A stretch of DNA of 60,749 nt, taken from contig NZ_JAODAB010000031.1 of the NCBI RefSeq assembly GCF_025336485.1, forward strand, positions 1 through 60,749. The letters are read 5' to 3'. How positions within the stretch are numbered: position 1 is the stretch's first letter; the number at the start of each line of letters is the position of its first letter. The notes below the pieces were generated by a model. The model was not told where the DNA came from, did not search any database, and was given only the letters and a program-made list of their open reading frames with translations. The translations under genes were made by a program, and so were the position numbers. Shown piece by piece: positions 25,574 through 35,505 of this stretch. Origin of the DNA: Pseudomonas citri (lineage in GTDB: Bacteria > Pseudomonadota > Gammaproteobacteria > Pseudomonadales > Pseudomonadaceae).

Positions 25574-26119
25574 GTGACCCTTCGCACGTACCAGAACCAC
25601 AGCCCACGGCTTGCCCGGGGCGCTTTTGTCGACAGCACCGCGGTGGTGATCGGCGACGTCGAAATCGGCGAAGACAGCTCCGTCTGGCCGCTGACGGTCA
25701 TTCGCGGCGACATGCACCGCATTCGTATCGGCGCGCGGACCAGTGTCCAGGACGGTTGCGTGTTGCACATTACCCACGCCGGCCCGTTCAACCCGGAAGG
25801 CTTCCCGCTGCTGATCGGCGACGATGTGACGATCGCCCACAAGGTCATGCTCCATGGTTGCAGCGTGGGCAGCCGGGTGCTGATCGGCATGGGCAGCATC
25901 GTTATGGACGGCGCGGTGGTCGAAGATGATGTGATCATCGGTGCCGGCAGCCTGGTACCGCCGGGCAAGCGGCTGGAGAGTGGCTTCCTGTATGTCGGCA
26001 GCCCGGTGAAACAGGCCAGGCCGCTGACGGACAAGGAGCGCGCTTTCTTCACCTACAGCGCGGCGAACTACGTGAAGCTCAAGGACCTGCATCTGGCTGA
26101 AGGCTACGACCAGGTCTGA
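25574..26119 (+). CDS. Gamma carbonic anhydrase family protein (YrdA-like)
   Basis: 181 residues with the left-handed beta-helix pattern of hexapeptide repeats (for example VVIGDVEIGEDSSVWPLTVI). The three metal-binding histidines typical of the family are visible in LHITH, IAHKVMLHG. Many members lack proven anhydrase activity. The C terminus is the usual helix (AANYVKLKDLHLAEGY). The HAD phosphatase gene follows after about 28 bases on the same strand, so the two are probably cotranscribed. Confidence 0.92.
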   Translation: MTLRTYQNHSPRLARGAFVDSTAVVIGDVEIGEDSSVWPLTVIRGDMHRIRIGARTSVQDGCVLHITHAGPFNPEGFPLLIGDDVTIAHKVMLHGCSVGSRVLIGMGSIVMDGAVVEDDVIIGAGSLVPPGKRLESGFLYVGSPVKQARPLTDKERAFFTYSAANYVKLKDLHLAEGYDQV

Positions 26120-26147
26120 ATCGCCCAACCACATTCCAGGAATGTTC

Positions 26148-26798
26148 ATGCATTACCAAACCGTACTCTTCGACCTCGACGGCACCCTCACCGATCCCCG
26201 CGAGGGCATCACCCGTTCGATCCAGTTCGCCTTGAGCAAGCTGGGCATCGACGAACCCGACCTGAGCCGCCTCGAACACTTCATCGGCCCACCGCTGTTG
26301 CAGGCCTTCATGCAGTTCTATGACTTCGACGAAGCGAAGGCCTGGGAAGCGGTGAACTTCTATCGCGAACGCTTCAAGGTCACCGGCCTTTACGAAAACC
26401 GCGTCTTCGACGGCGTCATGCCGCTGCTGGAAACCCTGGGCGGCCAAGGGCGGCAGCTATACATCGCCACCTCCAAACCCTGGGTGTTTGCCCGGGAAAT
26501 CGCCCGCCATTTCGACTTCGCCCGCCACTTCAAAGTGATCTACGGCAGCGAACTGGACGGCACCCGCACCAACAAGGTCGAGCTGATCGCCCATCTTATG
26601 GCAGAAGAAGGCCTCGACCCGGCCAGCACCCTGATGATCGGCGACCGCAAACACGACCTGATCGGCGCCCGCAGCAATGGCCTGGATGCTGCAGCGGTGG
26701 GGTATGGGTTTGGCAGCCGTGAAGAGTTGAGTGCAGAGAGTCCGGCTTATCATTTCCAGACGGTGGATGAATTGCATCGGGCGTTTTTGCGGGGCTAG
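26148..26798 (+). CDS. HAD family hydrolase (phosphoglycolate phosphatase-like)
   Basis: 216 residues from ATG 26148, six bases after AGGA; the ATG at 26142 is too close to it. HAD motif I is FDLDGTLTD with Asp9 and Asp11, motif II falls in YIATSKP, and motif III with the second Asp pair in MIGDRKHDLIGARSNG. The helical cap between motifs I and II fits subclass I. It should remove phosphate from a small metabolite such as phosphoglycolate or a nucleotide. I do not assign gph because similar HAD proteins are common. Confidence 0.92.
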   Translation: MHYQTVLFDLDGTLTDPREGITRSIQFALSKLGIDEPDLSRLEHFIGPPLLQAFMQFYDFDEAKAWEAVNFYRERFKVTGLYENRVFDGVMPLLETLGGQGRQLYIATSKPWVFAREIARHFDFARHFKVIYGSELDGTRTNKVELIAHLMAEEGLDPASTLMIGDRKHDLIGARSNGLDAAAVGYGFGSREELSAESPAYHFQTVDELHRAFLRG

Positions 26799-26803
26799 TG
26801 CTA

Positions 26804-26833
26804 TCGCCATCGCGGGCAAGCCTTGCCCACAGA
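26804..26833. repeat. REP-type palindrome
   Basis: TCGCCATCGCGGGCAAGCCTTGCCCACAGA lies in the 38-base gap between the convergent HAD and AraC genes, a usual site for Pseudomonas REPs. Confidence 0.7.
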
Positions 26834-26836
26834 GGT

Positions 26837-27829
26837 TCAAGGCCTGAACTGACTTGGCGCCACGCCGCTCCAGCGTACGAAGGCGTGGCGGAAGCTGGCG
26901 GTTTCGCTGAAGCCCAGTCGTTCGGCGATTTGGTAGATCGGCAGTTGGTCCTCGCAGAGCATCTGCTTGGCCCGTTCGAAGCGCAGTTCGTCCAGCAGTT
27001 CCTGGTAGCTGCAGCCCAGGTCCTTGAGGTGGCGGCGCAAGGTGCGCGCCGAGCAGTTCATCTGTTCGGCCAGGCCTTCCAGCCCGGGGGCTGCGTCCAG
27101 TTGGGCGTCGAGCAGTTGGCGGATGCGTCCCAGCCAGGCCTGGCGCCCGGTGAATTCGGTGTTCTGCCGACGGCAGCGTTCGGCCATGGCGTGGTGGGTG
27201 ATGGGGTCGGCCAGCGGCAAGGGTTGTTCGAGCCAGTGTCGGTCGAAGGCGAAAGCGTTATCGGTGCAGTCGAAGCGTACCGGGCAATCGAACAGCGCGG
27301 CGTAGCGCGCCTGGTAGTCGGGCGCGGGGTGTTCGAAGCGAGCAGCGCGCAATGGCAGCGCATGGCCCAGCAGGTCATTGCAGATGACCTTCAGCGAAAC
27401 CATGCAGAATTCGGCGTTGAACACCGCCAGGGCCGGGTTCTCCCGATAATCGCTGGCGCTGAACCAGATGCGCTCGCCGTCATCTTCAAGGTTCAGTTCG
27501 AAGAGTGTTCCCAATAACGCCGGATACCGCAGCGCCAGGCGTAAAGCGTCACCTAAGGTGGCACTGGTGAGCAGGGCGTAGCCGAGGATGCCGTAGGACG
27601 AAACGTGCATGCGCAAGCCCAGCTCCAGGCCGATGTCGCGCTTGAGGGCCACGGCGTTGGCGCAGACTTGCATCTCCTGGTTGGTGGTAATGCGCGTGTC
27701 GGCCCGGCTCAGGTCCGCCGTGCTGATGCCGCTGCCGGCCAGTAACGCATCGCTGGGCAGCCCTTCATTCTTGAAGGTGCTCAGTACCAGTGAAACGGCG
27801 TTGAGGGTGGTGAGGTGGGAATGAAGCAT
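26837..27829 (-). CDS. AraC family transcriptional regulator
   Basis: 330 residues. The first ~200 residues form the ligand-sensing domain of the OruR/ArgR-like AraC subgroup. The C-terminal ~100 carry two helix-turn-helix motifs, with EGLAEQMNCSARTLRRHLKDLG as the first and IAERLGFSETASFRHAFVRW as the second, ending in SQFRP. It lies downstream of the asparaginase gene on the same strand, separated by 150 bases with a REP hairpin, so it is probably a separate unit. Target genes are not known; the neighbouring asparaginase and symporter are candidates. Confidence 0.9.
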   Translation of the reverse strand: MLHSHLTTLNAVSLVLSTFKNEGLPSDALLAGSGISTADLSRADTRITTNQEMQVCANAVALKRDIGLELGLRMHVSSYGILGYALLTSATLGDALRLALRYPALLGTLFELNLEDDGERIWFSASDYRENPALAVFNAEFCMVSLKVICNDLLGHALPLRAARFEHPAPDYQARYAALFDCPVRFDCTDNAFAFDRHWLEQPLPLADPITHHAMAERCRRQNTEFTGRQAWLGRIRQLLDAQLDAAPGLEGLAEQMNCSARTLRRHLKDLGCSYQELLDELRFERAKQMLCEDQLPIYQIAERLGFSETASFRHAFVRWSGVAPSQFRP

Positions 27830-27902
27830 GGGTGTTTCCAGTCTGGGGACGCTGGAAATGGAGCAAGTTGTATGCCGAACGGAGATGCCAAGGCCGCTGA
27901 GG

Positions 27903-27929
27903 CTGTGGGAGCAAGCTTTGCTCCCACAG
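27903..27929. repeat. Perfect REP hairpin
   Basis: CTGTGGGAGCAA (27903-27914) pairs exactly with TTGCTCCCACAG (27918-27929) over a three-base loop. It lies between asparaginase and the AraC gene, both leftward, and may end or protect the asparaginase transcript. Confidence 0.75.
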
Positions 27930-27979
27930 TACTCAATCCCACTGCTCCCAACAGCCCTGCCAGCAGGCTTGGTAATGTG

Positions 27980-28984
27980 TCAGCTCAGTTCGCCACACAG
28001 ATCCAGCTCAACCAGCCGCCGAACCTCTTCCACCGGCAACCCGGCGCCGATCAACGCCTGCAATTTGCCGAACGCGGCCTCGCGGGTCATGCCGCCGCCG
28101 GACAGCACGCCGACACCACGCAAGCGGCTGCCCGCTTCGTACACGTCCAGCTCCACGCCGCCTTCATGGCATTGGGTCACCGCCACGACCACGACGCCGC
28201 GGTCCCGAGCCCGTTCGAGGCTGGCGAGGAAGGCCGGATTGTCGCTCGGGCCGGTGCCGCTGCCATAGCATTCCAGCACCAGGCCCTGGATGCCGCTGCC
28301 CAGCAGGCCGTCGAGGATCTCGGCGCTTATGCCGGGAAACAGCGGCAGCGCCGCGATGTTCGCCAGTTGCTTGGGCTGGTCGTAGTTCAACTGCGCCGGC
28401 AAGGACGATGCCTTGTTCCCGCCGCCCTGGCGCTCCAGGCGCTTGAACGGGTGACGACCGAAACTGCGCACTTTCGCGCAACGGGTCGGCGCCAGCAGCT
28501 CGCCGTGGAAGTACAAGTGAACACCCGGCGCCAGGCCGTGGCCGAGGGCGACCAGCGCGCCGCTGAGGTTTTCCCAGGCATCGCTGTCGGTCACGCCAGC
28601 AGGAAGCATCGAACCAGTGAAGCAGACCCGCGCATGCAGGCCGAGCAACTGGAAGCTCATGGCGGCGGCGCTGTAGGCCAGGGTGTCGGTGCCATGCAGG
28701 ATCAGCACGCTGTCGCAACCTTGCACGTCCACCGCGTCGACCACTGCTTCGCGTAGTTGCTGCCAGTAGGCCGGGGTCATGTTGGCGCTGTCGATCAGCG
28801 GCGACATTTCCCTGAAGCGCCATTGTGGGACGACGAGTTCGGGTTGGTTGTTCAGGTAGGCCTGCATGCGCGCTTCGAAGCCGGAGGCTGGGGCCAGGCC
28901 ATGGGCGCCGATTTGCATGCCGATGGTGCCGCCGGTGTAGAGCACCATGACGTGCTGGGCGGCAGGGTAAGGGGCGGAATTCAT
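27980..28984 (-). CDS. Type I L-asparaginase
   Basis: 334 residues from ATG 28984, with AGGAGA seven bases upstream. It hydrolyses asparagine to aspartate and ammonia. The two catalytic threonine motifs are present: YTGGTIGM near the N terminus and ILHGTDTLAYSA near residue 100. No signal peptide is seen, so it is the cytoplasmic type. It is placed after the AGCS symporter gene (about 130 bases) and in the same direction as aspartase further upstream, giving a path asparagine to aspartate to fumarate. Confidence 0.93.
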   Translation of the reverse strand: MNSAPYPAAQHVMVLYTGGTIGMQIGAHGLAPASGFEARMQAYLNNQPELVVPQWRFREMSPLIDSANMTPAYWQQLREAVVDAVDVQGCDSVLILHGTDTLAYSAAAMSFQLLGLHARVCFTGSMLPAGVTDSDAWENLSGALVALGHGLAPGVHLYFHGELLAPTRCAKVRSFGRHPFKRLERQGGGNKASSLPAQLNYDQPKQLANIAALPLFPGISAEILDGLLGSGIQGLVLECYGSGTGPSDNPAFLASLERARDRGVVVVAVTQCHEGGVELDVYEAGSRLRGVGVLSGGGMTREAAFGKLQALIGAGLPVEEVRRLVELDLCGELS

Positions 28985-29116
28985 TGATGGGTCTCCTGGA
29001 CGAATACACCTTGCGCCCAGCATGCCTGCGTGCGCAAGGTGTGTCACGTCGAGTGGCAGGACGCCACTCGTTGCGGTCTGTCGCGGCGGGTGGCGGGGAG
29101 CCACCCGCCAGGGCGA

Positions 29117-30565
29117 TCAGCGTTGCGTGGCAGGCGCGCCCTGGGCTGCGCCTTGCTCGCGTGGAGCCGATTGGCTTGGGCTGGTCGGCCAGGCCTTCAG
29201 GTCTAGGTCCAGATCGGTGAATTTGCTGGAGTCGAACACTGGCTGCTTGACGCCGGCGCGGCGCTGCTCGTCGTAGTCGCGCATCACGCGCAGGCCGACC
29301 TTGAACAACATGGCCAGGGCCATCAAGTTGACGAAGGCCAGGCAGGTCATGGTGATGTCGGCGAAGGCGAACACGGTCGAAAGGTCCTGCATCGAACCCC
29401 ATACCACCAGCGCCAGAACCAGGCCGCGGAAAACCATCAGCACGGCGCGGTTGCGGCTGAGGAACTGCAGGCTGTTCTCGCCCAGGTAGTAGTTATAGAG
29501 GATGCAGGTGAAGACGAACAGCGACAGCGCGACGCTGACGAACACGCGGCCCCAGTCACCGACCACGGCGGCCAGCGAGTTCTGGGTCAGGACGATGCCG
29601 TCACCTTCGAAGCCCGGGGTGTAGAAGCCCGACAGCAGGATCAGCAGCGCGGTGCAGGTGCAGATCACGAAGGTGTCGAGGAACACGCTGAAGGCCTGGA
29701 CCACGCCCTGGGCGCCCGGGTGCTTCACGGCGGCCACGGCGGCGACGTTCGGCGCACTGCCCAGGCCTGCTTCGTTGGCGAACACGCCACGCTTTACGCC
29801 CATCACGATGGCGCTGCCGAGCAGGCCGCCGAAGGCTGGGTCGAGGCCGAAGGCGCTCTTGAAGATGGTTTCCAGCATGGCTGGCACGTGTTCGATCTGG
29901 GTGCCGATCACGTACAGGGTCACGCCGATATAGGCCAGGGTCTTGACCGGTACCAGCAGGTCGGACACCGCGGCGATGCGTTTGATGCCGCCGATGAAGG
30001 TGATGGCCAGCAGCACCGCCAGGACGATACCGGTGTGGCGTGGGTCGAAGGCAAAGGCGTTCTGCAGCGAGTGGGTCACGGTGTAGGACTGCAGGCCGAT
30101 GAAGGCGAAGCCGTAGGTGACCAACAGCAGGATGGAGAACACCACCGCCATGCCTTTCAGCTTCAGGCCGTGCTGGATGTAGTAGGCCGGGCCCCCACGG
30201 TACAGGCCGTCGCCGTCGGCGCGCTTGTAGACCTGGGCCAGGGTGCATTCGAAGAAGCTGCTGGACATGCCCACCAGTGCGGTGACCCACATCCAGAACA
30301 CGGCGCCCGGGCCGCCGAGGGTCACGGCGATGCCGACACCGGCGATGTTACCGGCGCCGACGCGGCCGGCGAGGCTCAGCATCAGGGCCTGGAACGAGCT
30401 CAGCTGGCCTGCCTGGCCGTGAAGGGACTCCTTGAAGACACTGAACATGTGGCCGAAATGGCGGAACTGGACGAAGCGCGAGCGGATCGTGAAGTAGCCA
30501 CCGAGTCCCACAATAAGCAGGATCAGCACTTTCCCTGAAAGGAAGTCGTTGATGACTTCGAGCAT
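29117..30565 (-). CDS. Alanine/glycine:cation symporter (AGCS family)
   Basis: 482 residues with about eleven membrane helices and the AGCS signature regions (for example GRVGAGNIAGVG and GGIKRIAAVSDLLVP). The protein imports small neutral amino acids with sodium or protons. The C-terminal 70 residues form a charged cytoplasmic tail ending in an Ala/Gln/Pro-rich stretch. An AGGA precedes ATG 30565 with eight-base spacing. It is separated from aspartase upstream by a strong terminator and about 480 bases, so it has its own promoter, probably shared with asparaginase. Confidence 0.93.
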   Translation of the reverse strand: MLEVINDFLSGKVLILLIVGLGGYFTIRSRFVQFRHFGHMFSVFKESLHGQAGQLSSFQALMLSLAGRVGAGNIAGVGIAVTLGGPGAVFWMWVTALVGMSSSFFECTLAQVYKRADGDGLYRGGPAYYIQHGLKLKGMAVVFSILLLVTYGFAFIGLQSYTVTHSLQNAFAFDPRHTGIVLAVLLAITFIGGIKRIAAVSDLLVPVKTLAYIGVTLYVIGTQIEHVPAMLETIFKSAFGLDPAFGGLLGSAIVMGVKRGVFANEAGLGSAPNVAAVAAVKHPGAQGVVQAFSVFLDTFVICTCTALLILLSGFYTPGFEGDGIVLTQNSLAAVVGDWGRVFVSVALSLFVFTCILYNYYLGENSLQFLSRNRAVLMVFRGLVLALVVWGSMQDLSTVFAFADITMTCLAFVNLMALAMLFKVGLRVMRDYDEQRRAGVKQPVFDSSKFTDLDLDLKAWPTSPSQSAPREQGAAQGAPATQR

Positions 30566-30960
30566 GGATTATTCCTCGCTGTTTTTTGTTTAAGCAAATA
30601 CTGGCCATTGGAAACACCGTGTTACGACGGCCGACAGGCGGCTGGGCAGGTCAAGCGGTGTTTCGTCCCGGTCCATTTCGCGGGTTGTTATTAGTTCGGG
30701 TTCGCATGTTTTAAGGGGCGCTTGTTTACGACCACGCATGCGAGAGGGGCGGCACTATACCTGTCAGTGCGGTGCCCGTCTGCACAGTTGTGGTGCATCC
30801 GACAAAACGGCCTCTTTAGTTACCTGGCCTTTCGGTCAGGTTCTTGTGGGGCGAGTCGGCCCGTGATGGCTGGCGGCGCGGGGTACAACGGCAGTGCGGC
30901 GTCGTTTATCACGAGTGGTCTCGTTCCTACAGGTTCGGTCATCCTTTCGCTATCAATTAA
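30566..30960. other. Intergenic region upstream of the symporter
   Basis: About 400 bases between the AGCS gene and the aspartase terminator. I find no convincing gene on either strand; a 96-codon plus-strand frame at 30722-31012 has no ribosome binding site and runs into the terminator hairpin. The region must hold the symporter promoter, but no clear -35/-10 pair or operator stood out. Confidence 0.5.
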
Positions 30961-30990
30961 AAAAAGGGCTTGGGGAAGATCCCCAAGCCC
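30955..30990 (-). terminator. Terminator of aspA
   Basis: GGGCTTGGGGA (30966-30976) pairs perfectly with TCCCCAAGCCC (30980-30990) around a three-base loop. On the minus strand the stem is followed by a run of T from the A-rich stretch just before 30966. It ends leftward transcription of aspA. Confidence 0.9.
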
Positions 30991-31044
30991 TCAAAAGGTG
31001 AGAGGTGTCTAGTCCCTCGACCTGGTGAGCGGTGGTCGCATCGA

Positions 31045-32469
<1,425 letters not shown>

Positions 32470-32520
32470 GATAGAAATCATCTCGATATGGACCCGGGCT
32501 GTGCCGGAACGCTGTGAATC

Positions 32521-32650
32521 CTAGGCTTGCCAAAAAAAATGGGCCAATGCTGTTAAACACTGGCCTATGCATATTCGGCATAATGCCCGTGTGACGCCGG
32601 CTCCACGGCGAACGTGTGACCTGTTTTGGTGCGTTTAATGGGAGAACAGC
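32521..32650. promoter_or_regulatory. Divergent aspA / LysR promoter region
   Basis: Two inverted repeats suit LysR binding: GGCCA at 32542-32546 with TGGCC at 32561-32565, and TATGC at 32566-32570 with GCATA at 32578-32582 (TATGC-N7-GCATA). They lie between the divergent starts at 32469 and 32651. No promoter boxes are confidently identified. Confidence 0.35.
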
Positions 32651-33568
32651 ATGAATCTTGAAAGCAAATGGCTGGAGGACTTCAGTGCCTTGGCCGCGAC
32701 TCGCAGTTTTTCCCAGGCGGCCGAACGACGTTTTGTGACGCAGCCGGCCTTCAGTCGGCGCATCCGCAGCCTGGAGGCGGCGTTGGGGCTGACGTTGGTC
32801 AACCGTTCCCGAACCCCGGTCGAGCTGACGGCCGCCGGGCAATTGTTCCTGGTGACGGCGCGTACGGTGGTCGAGCAACTGGGCGAAGTGCTGCGGCATT
32901 TGCATCACTTGGAGGGCGGGCAGGGTGAAGTCATCCAGGTGGCGGCCGCCCACTCCCTGGCGTTGGGCTTCTTCCCGCGCTGGATCGCGCAATTGCGCAA
33001 CGAAGGGATGAACATCGCCACGCGCCTGGTGGCCACCAACGTGGGGGACGCCGTGCATGCCTTGCGTGAAGGCGGTTGTGACCTGATGCTGGCGTTCTAT
33101 GACCCGGATTCGGCGATGCAGATGGACCCGGAGATTTTCCCTTCGCTGCACCTGGGCCAGACCGAAATGCTGCCGGTGTGTGCTGCTGATGTCGGCGGCA
33201 AGCCGCTGTTCGACCTTGAAGGCGAGGCCAGCGTGCCGTTGCTGGCCTACAGCGCCGGCGCGTTCCTCGGTCGTTCGGTGAACCAGTTGTTGCGCCAGCG
33301 AGCGCTGCGTTTCACCACGATCTACGAGACTGCCATGGCCGACAGCCTTAAAAGCATGGCCCTGGAAGGCCTGGGCATTGCCTGGGTGCCGCAATTGAGT
33401 GTGCGCGCCGAGCTGGCTCGGGGCGAGTTGGTGATCTGCGGTGGCGCGCAGTGGCATGTGCCTTTGGAAATCCGCCTGTACCGCTGCGCCCTGGTGCGCA
33501 AGGCCAATGTGCGATTGCTCTGGCGCAAGCTCGAAGGCGGCGTGGCGCAGGGTGTGGCCGGCGCCTGA
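32651..33568 (+). CDS. LysR family transcriptional regulator
   Basis: 305 residues. The N-terminal winged helix-turn-helix is clear (ATRSFSQAAERRFVTQPAFS), followed by a periplasmic-binding-protein-like effector domain. The opening LESKWLEDF and overall sequence resemble the hypochlorite regulator HypT/YjiE branch. The gene is divergent from aspA and may regulate it, or itself, through inverted repeats in the shared intergenic region. A GGGAGAACAGC precedes the ATG. I withhold a gene symbol because orthology cannot be settled by eye. Confidence 0.92.
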   Translation: MNLESKWLEDFSALAATRSFSQAAERRFVTQPAFSRRIRSLEAALGLTLVNRSRTPVELTAAGQLFLVTARTVVEQLGEVLRHLHHLEGGQGEVIQVAAAHSLALGFFPRWIAQLRNEGMNIATRLVATNVGDAVHALREGGCDLMLAFYDPDSAMQMDPEIFPSLHLGQTEMLPVCAADVGGKPLFDLEGEASVPLLAYSAGAFLGRSVNQLLRQRALRFTTIYETAMADSLKSMALEGLGIAWVPQLSVRAELARGELVICGGAQWHVPLEIRLYRCALVRKANVRLLWRKLEGGVAQGVAGA

Positions 33569-33687
33569 GGATCCTCCTCGCCACAGGACTTGGGTGTTTT
33601 GACGCTGACTTGCGAGTCAATAAAGTCGCCGCTTCGCCAGAAATGACGGATGGTCGCGACAGGGGCTGTTTATCTGCTTCATTGCGG

Positions 33688-33811
33688 TATACTGCGCGGC
33701 CTTCGGCCGGTCCAGATCGGCCATTATTCGTACAACAAGCCACGCCGGTTTCCTGCGTGGCTTGTTGTTTTTTGACGCGCTTGCGGGCGCCCAGAGAGAA
33801 GAGGCACGACG
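33688..33811 (+). promoter_or_regulatory. purE promoter and probable attenuator leader
   Basis: TATACT at 33688-33693 fits a -10 box, with a weak -35. Transcription would begin near 33700 and first make GGCC-UUCG-GGCC (33698-33709), which can alternatively rearrange so that GGCCG (33705-33709) pairs with CGGCC downstream (33718-33722). A strong terminator hairpin then follows at 33732-33773, still 38 bases before the purE start. The arrangement of an exchangeable hairpin followed by a terminator ahead of a purine gene is typical of attenuation or a riboswitch. Confidence 0.5.
33732..33773 (+). terminator. Intrinsic terminator upstream of purE
   Basis: ACAACAAGCCACGC (33732-33745) pairs perfectly over 14 bp with GCGTGGCTTGTTGT (33755-33768) around a nine-base loop, followed by five T residues. 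It could end the LysR transcript, but it lies downstream of the likely purE promoter and so would also cut short purE messages. Confidence 0.88.
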
Positions 33812-34303
33812 ATGAGTGCACTGGTTGGCGTGATCATGGGCTCCAAGTCCGATTGGTCCACCCTTAGCCACACCGCCGATATGCTGGAAAAGCTCGGCAT
33901 TCCTTACGAGGTGAAAGTGGTCTCTGCCCACCGCACCCCGGACCTGCTGTTCCAGTACGCCGAAGAGGCTGAAGCCCGTGGCATCGAGGTGATCATCGCC
34001 GGTGCCGGTGGCGCGGCCCACCTGCCAGGCATGTGCGCAGCCAAGACCCACCTGCCGGTGCTGGGCGTGCCGGTGCAGTCGTCGATGCTTTCGGGTGTTG
34101 ATTCGCTGCTGTCGATCGTGCAGATGCCGGCCGGTATCCCGGTCGCGACCCTGGCCATCGGCAAGGCCGGCGCCATCAACGCGGCCCTGCTGTCGGCGAG
34201 CATCCTGGGCGCCAAGCACCCACAGTTTCATACCGTGTTGAAAAAATTCCGCGCTGAGCAGACAGACAGCGTCCTGGACAATCCGGACCCGCGCATTGCC
34301 TGA
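33812..34303 (+). CDS. purE: N5-carboxyaminoimidazole ribonucleotide mutase
   Basis: 163 residues, the standard length for class I PurE. It moves the carboxyl group of N5-CAIR to C4 in purine synthesis. Family signatures are present: GVIMGSKSDWSTL at the N terminus, SAHRTPD, and AGAGGAAHLPGM. An AGAGAAGAGG stretch precedes the ATG. purK starts 12 bases after the stop, and the two enzymes work in series. Upstream a terminator hairpin interrupts the leader. Confidence 0.97.
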   Translation: MSALVGVIMGSKSDWSTLSHTADMLEKLGIPYEVKVVSAHRTPDLLFQYAEEAEARGIEVIIAGAGGAAHLPGMCAAKTHLPVLGVPVQSSMLSGVDSLLSIVQMPAGIPVATLAIGKAGAINAALLSASILGAKHPQFHTVLKKFRAEQTDSVLDNPDPRIA

Positions 34304-34315
34304 GGTGGTTGACGA

Positions 34316-35401
34316 ATGAAGATCGGTGTAATCGGTGGCGGCCAGTTGGGTCGCATGTTGGCCCTGGCAGGTACGCCGCTGGGAATGAACTTCGCTTTCC
34401 TGGACCCGGCGCCAGACGCTTGTGCCGCCGCGCTGGGTGAACACCTGCGTGCCGACTACGGCGACCAGGATCACCTGCGCCAATTGGCCGATGAAGTCGA
34501 TCTGGTGACCTTCGAGTTCGAAAGCGTCCCGGCCGAGACCGTGGCCTTCCTGTCCCAGTTCGTCCCCGTCTACCCGAGCGCCGAAGCCCTGCGCATCGCC
34601 CGCGATCGCTGGTTCGAAAAGAACATGTTCAAGGACTTGGGCATCCCGACGCCGGCCTTCGCCGACATCCAGTCCCAGGCCGACCTGGACGCCGCCGTGG
34701 CGGCCATCGGCCTGCCGGCCGTGCTCAAGACCCGCACCCTGGGTTATGACGGCAAGGGCCAGAAGGTCTTGCGCAACCCTGAAGACGTGGCCGGTACGTT
34801 TGCCGAGTTGGGCAGCGTGGCGTGCCTGCTGGAAGGTTTCGTGCCGTTCACCGGGGAAGTCTCGCTGATCGCCGTACGGGCCCGCGACGGTGAAACCCGC
34901 TTTTACCCGTTGGTGCACAACACCCACAAGGACGGCATCCTCAAGCTGTCCGTCGCCAGCACCGACCATTCGTTGCAGGCACTGGCCGAAGACTACTCCA
35001 GCCGAGTGCTCAAGCAGCTCGACTATGTCGGCGTAATGGCGTTCGAGTTCTTTGAAGTGGACGGTGGCCTCAAGGCCAACGAAATCGCCCCGCGCGTGCA
35101 CAACTCTGGCCACTGGACCACCGAAGGCACCGAGTGCAGCCAGTTCGAAAACCACCTGCGGGCGGTGGCCGGGCTGCCGCTGGGGTCGACCGCCAAGGTC
35201 GGCGAAAGCGCGATGCTCAACTTCATCGGCAAGGTGCCGGACACCGAGAAAGTCCTGGCCATCGCCGACTGCCACCTGCACCACTATGGCAAGGCGTTCA
35301 AGGCCGGACGCAAGGTCGGCCACGCCAACCTGCGTTGCGCCGACCGGGCCACGCTGGCGCAGCAGATCATCAAGGTCGAGGCGCTGATCGCCGAGCAATA
35401 A
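34316..35401 (+). CDS. purK: N5-carboxyaminoimidazole ribonucleotide synthase
   Basis: 361 residues of the ATP-grasp family. It carboxylates aminoimidazole ribonucleotide using ATP and bicarbonate. It opens with the nucleotide-binding pattern IGVIGGGQLGRML and carries the ATP-grasp features KTRTLGYDGKGQ and NEIAPRVHNSGH. It follows purE by 12 bases in the same operon. A perfect 12-bp inverted repeat about 50 bases after the stop may serve as its transcript end. Confidence 0.97.
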   Translation: MKIGVIGGGQLGRMLALAGTPLGMNFAFLDPAPDACAAALGEHLRADYGDQDHLRQLADEVDLVTFEFESVPAETVAFLSQFVPVYPSAEALRIARDRWFEKNMFKDLGIPTPAFADIQSQADLDAAVAAIGLPAVLKTRTLGYDGKGQKVLRNPEDVAGTFAELGSVACLLEGFVPFTGEVSLIAVRARDGETRFYPLVHNTHKDGILKLSVASTDHSLQALAEDYSSRVLKQLDYVGVMAFEFFEVDGGLKANEIAPRVHNSGHWTTEGTECSQFENHLRAVAGLPLGSTAKVGESAMLNFIGKVPDTEKVLAIADCHLHHYGKAFKAGRKVGHANLRCADRATLAQQIIKVEALIAEQ

Positions 35402-35450
35402 TCTGAAACATCGGTGGAACCATTCGTCGGCGTAATTCTCTGATGGCTAG

Positions 35451-35478
35451 ATGCCAAAGCCTGACTAGGCTTTGGCAT
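35451..35478. repeat. Perfect 12-bp inverted repeat
   Basis: ATGCCAAAGCCT (35451-35462), loop GACT, AGGCTTTGGCAT (35467-35478). The stem is followed by AAGCATCTC, not a T-run, so it is not a standard terminator. It lies between purK and the small membrane-protein gene and may be a processing or protein-binding hairpin. Confidence 0.7.
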
Positions 35479-35505
35479 AAGCATCTCAACCAGAGAGGAA
35501 CTGCC

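Noticed and set aside
30722..31012. A 96-codon plus-strand frame upstream of the AGCS gene
   Set aside because: There is no ribosome binding site, it runs through the aspA terminator hairpin, and its composition is not protein-like.
32651..33568. Assigning the LysR gene the symbol hypT
   Set aside because: Similarity is clear in the opening and general layout, but the redox-sensing residues cannot be aligned reliably by eye and the divergent aspA gene suggests another role.
33617..35398. A 593-codon open frame antisense to purE and purK
   Set aside because: It overlaps both purine genes and the terminator hairpin upstream, and its protein looks like a reverse translation shadow.
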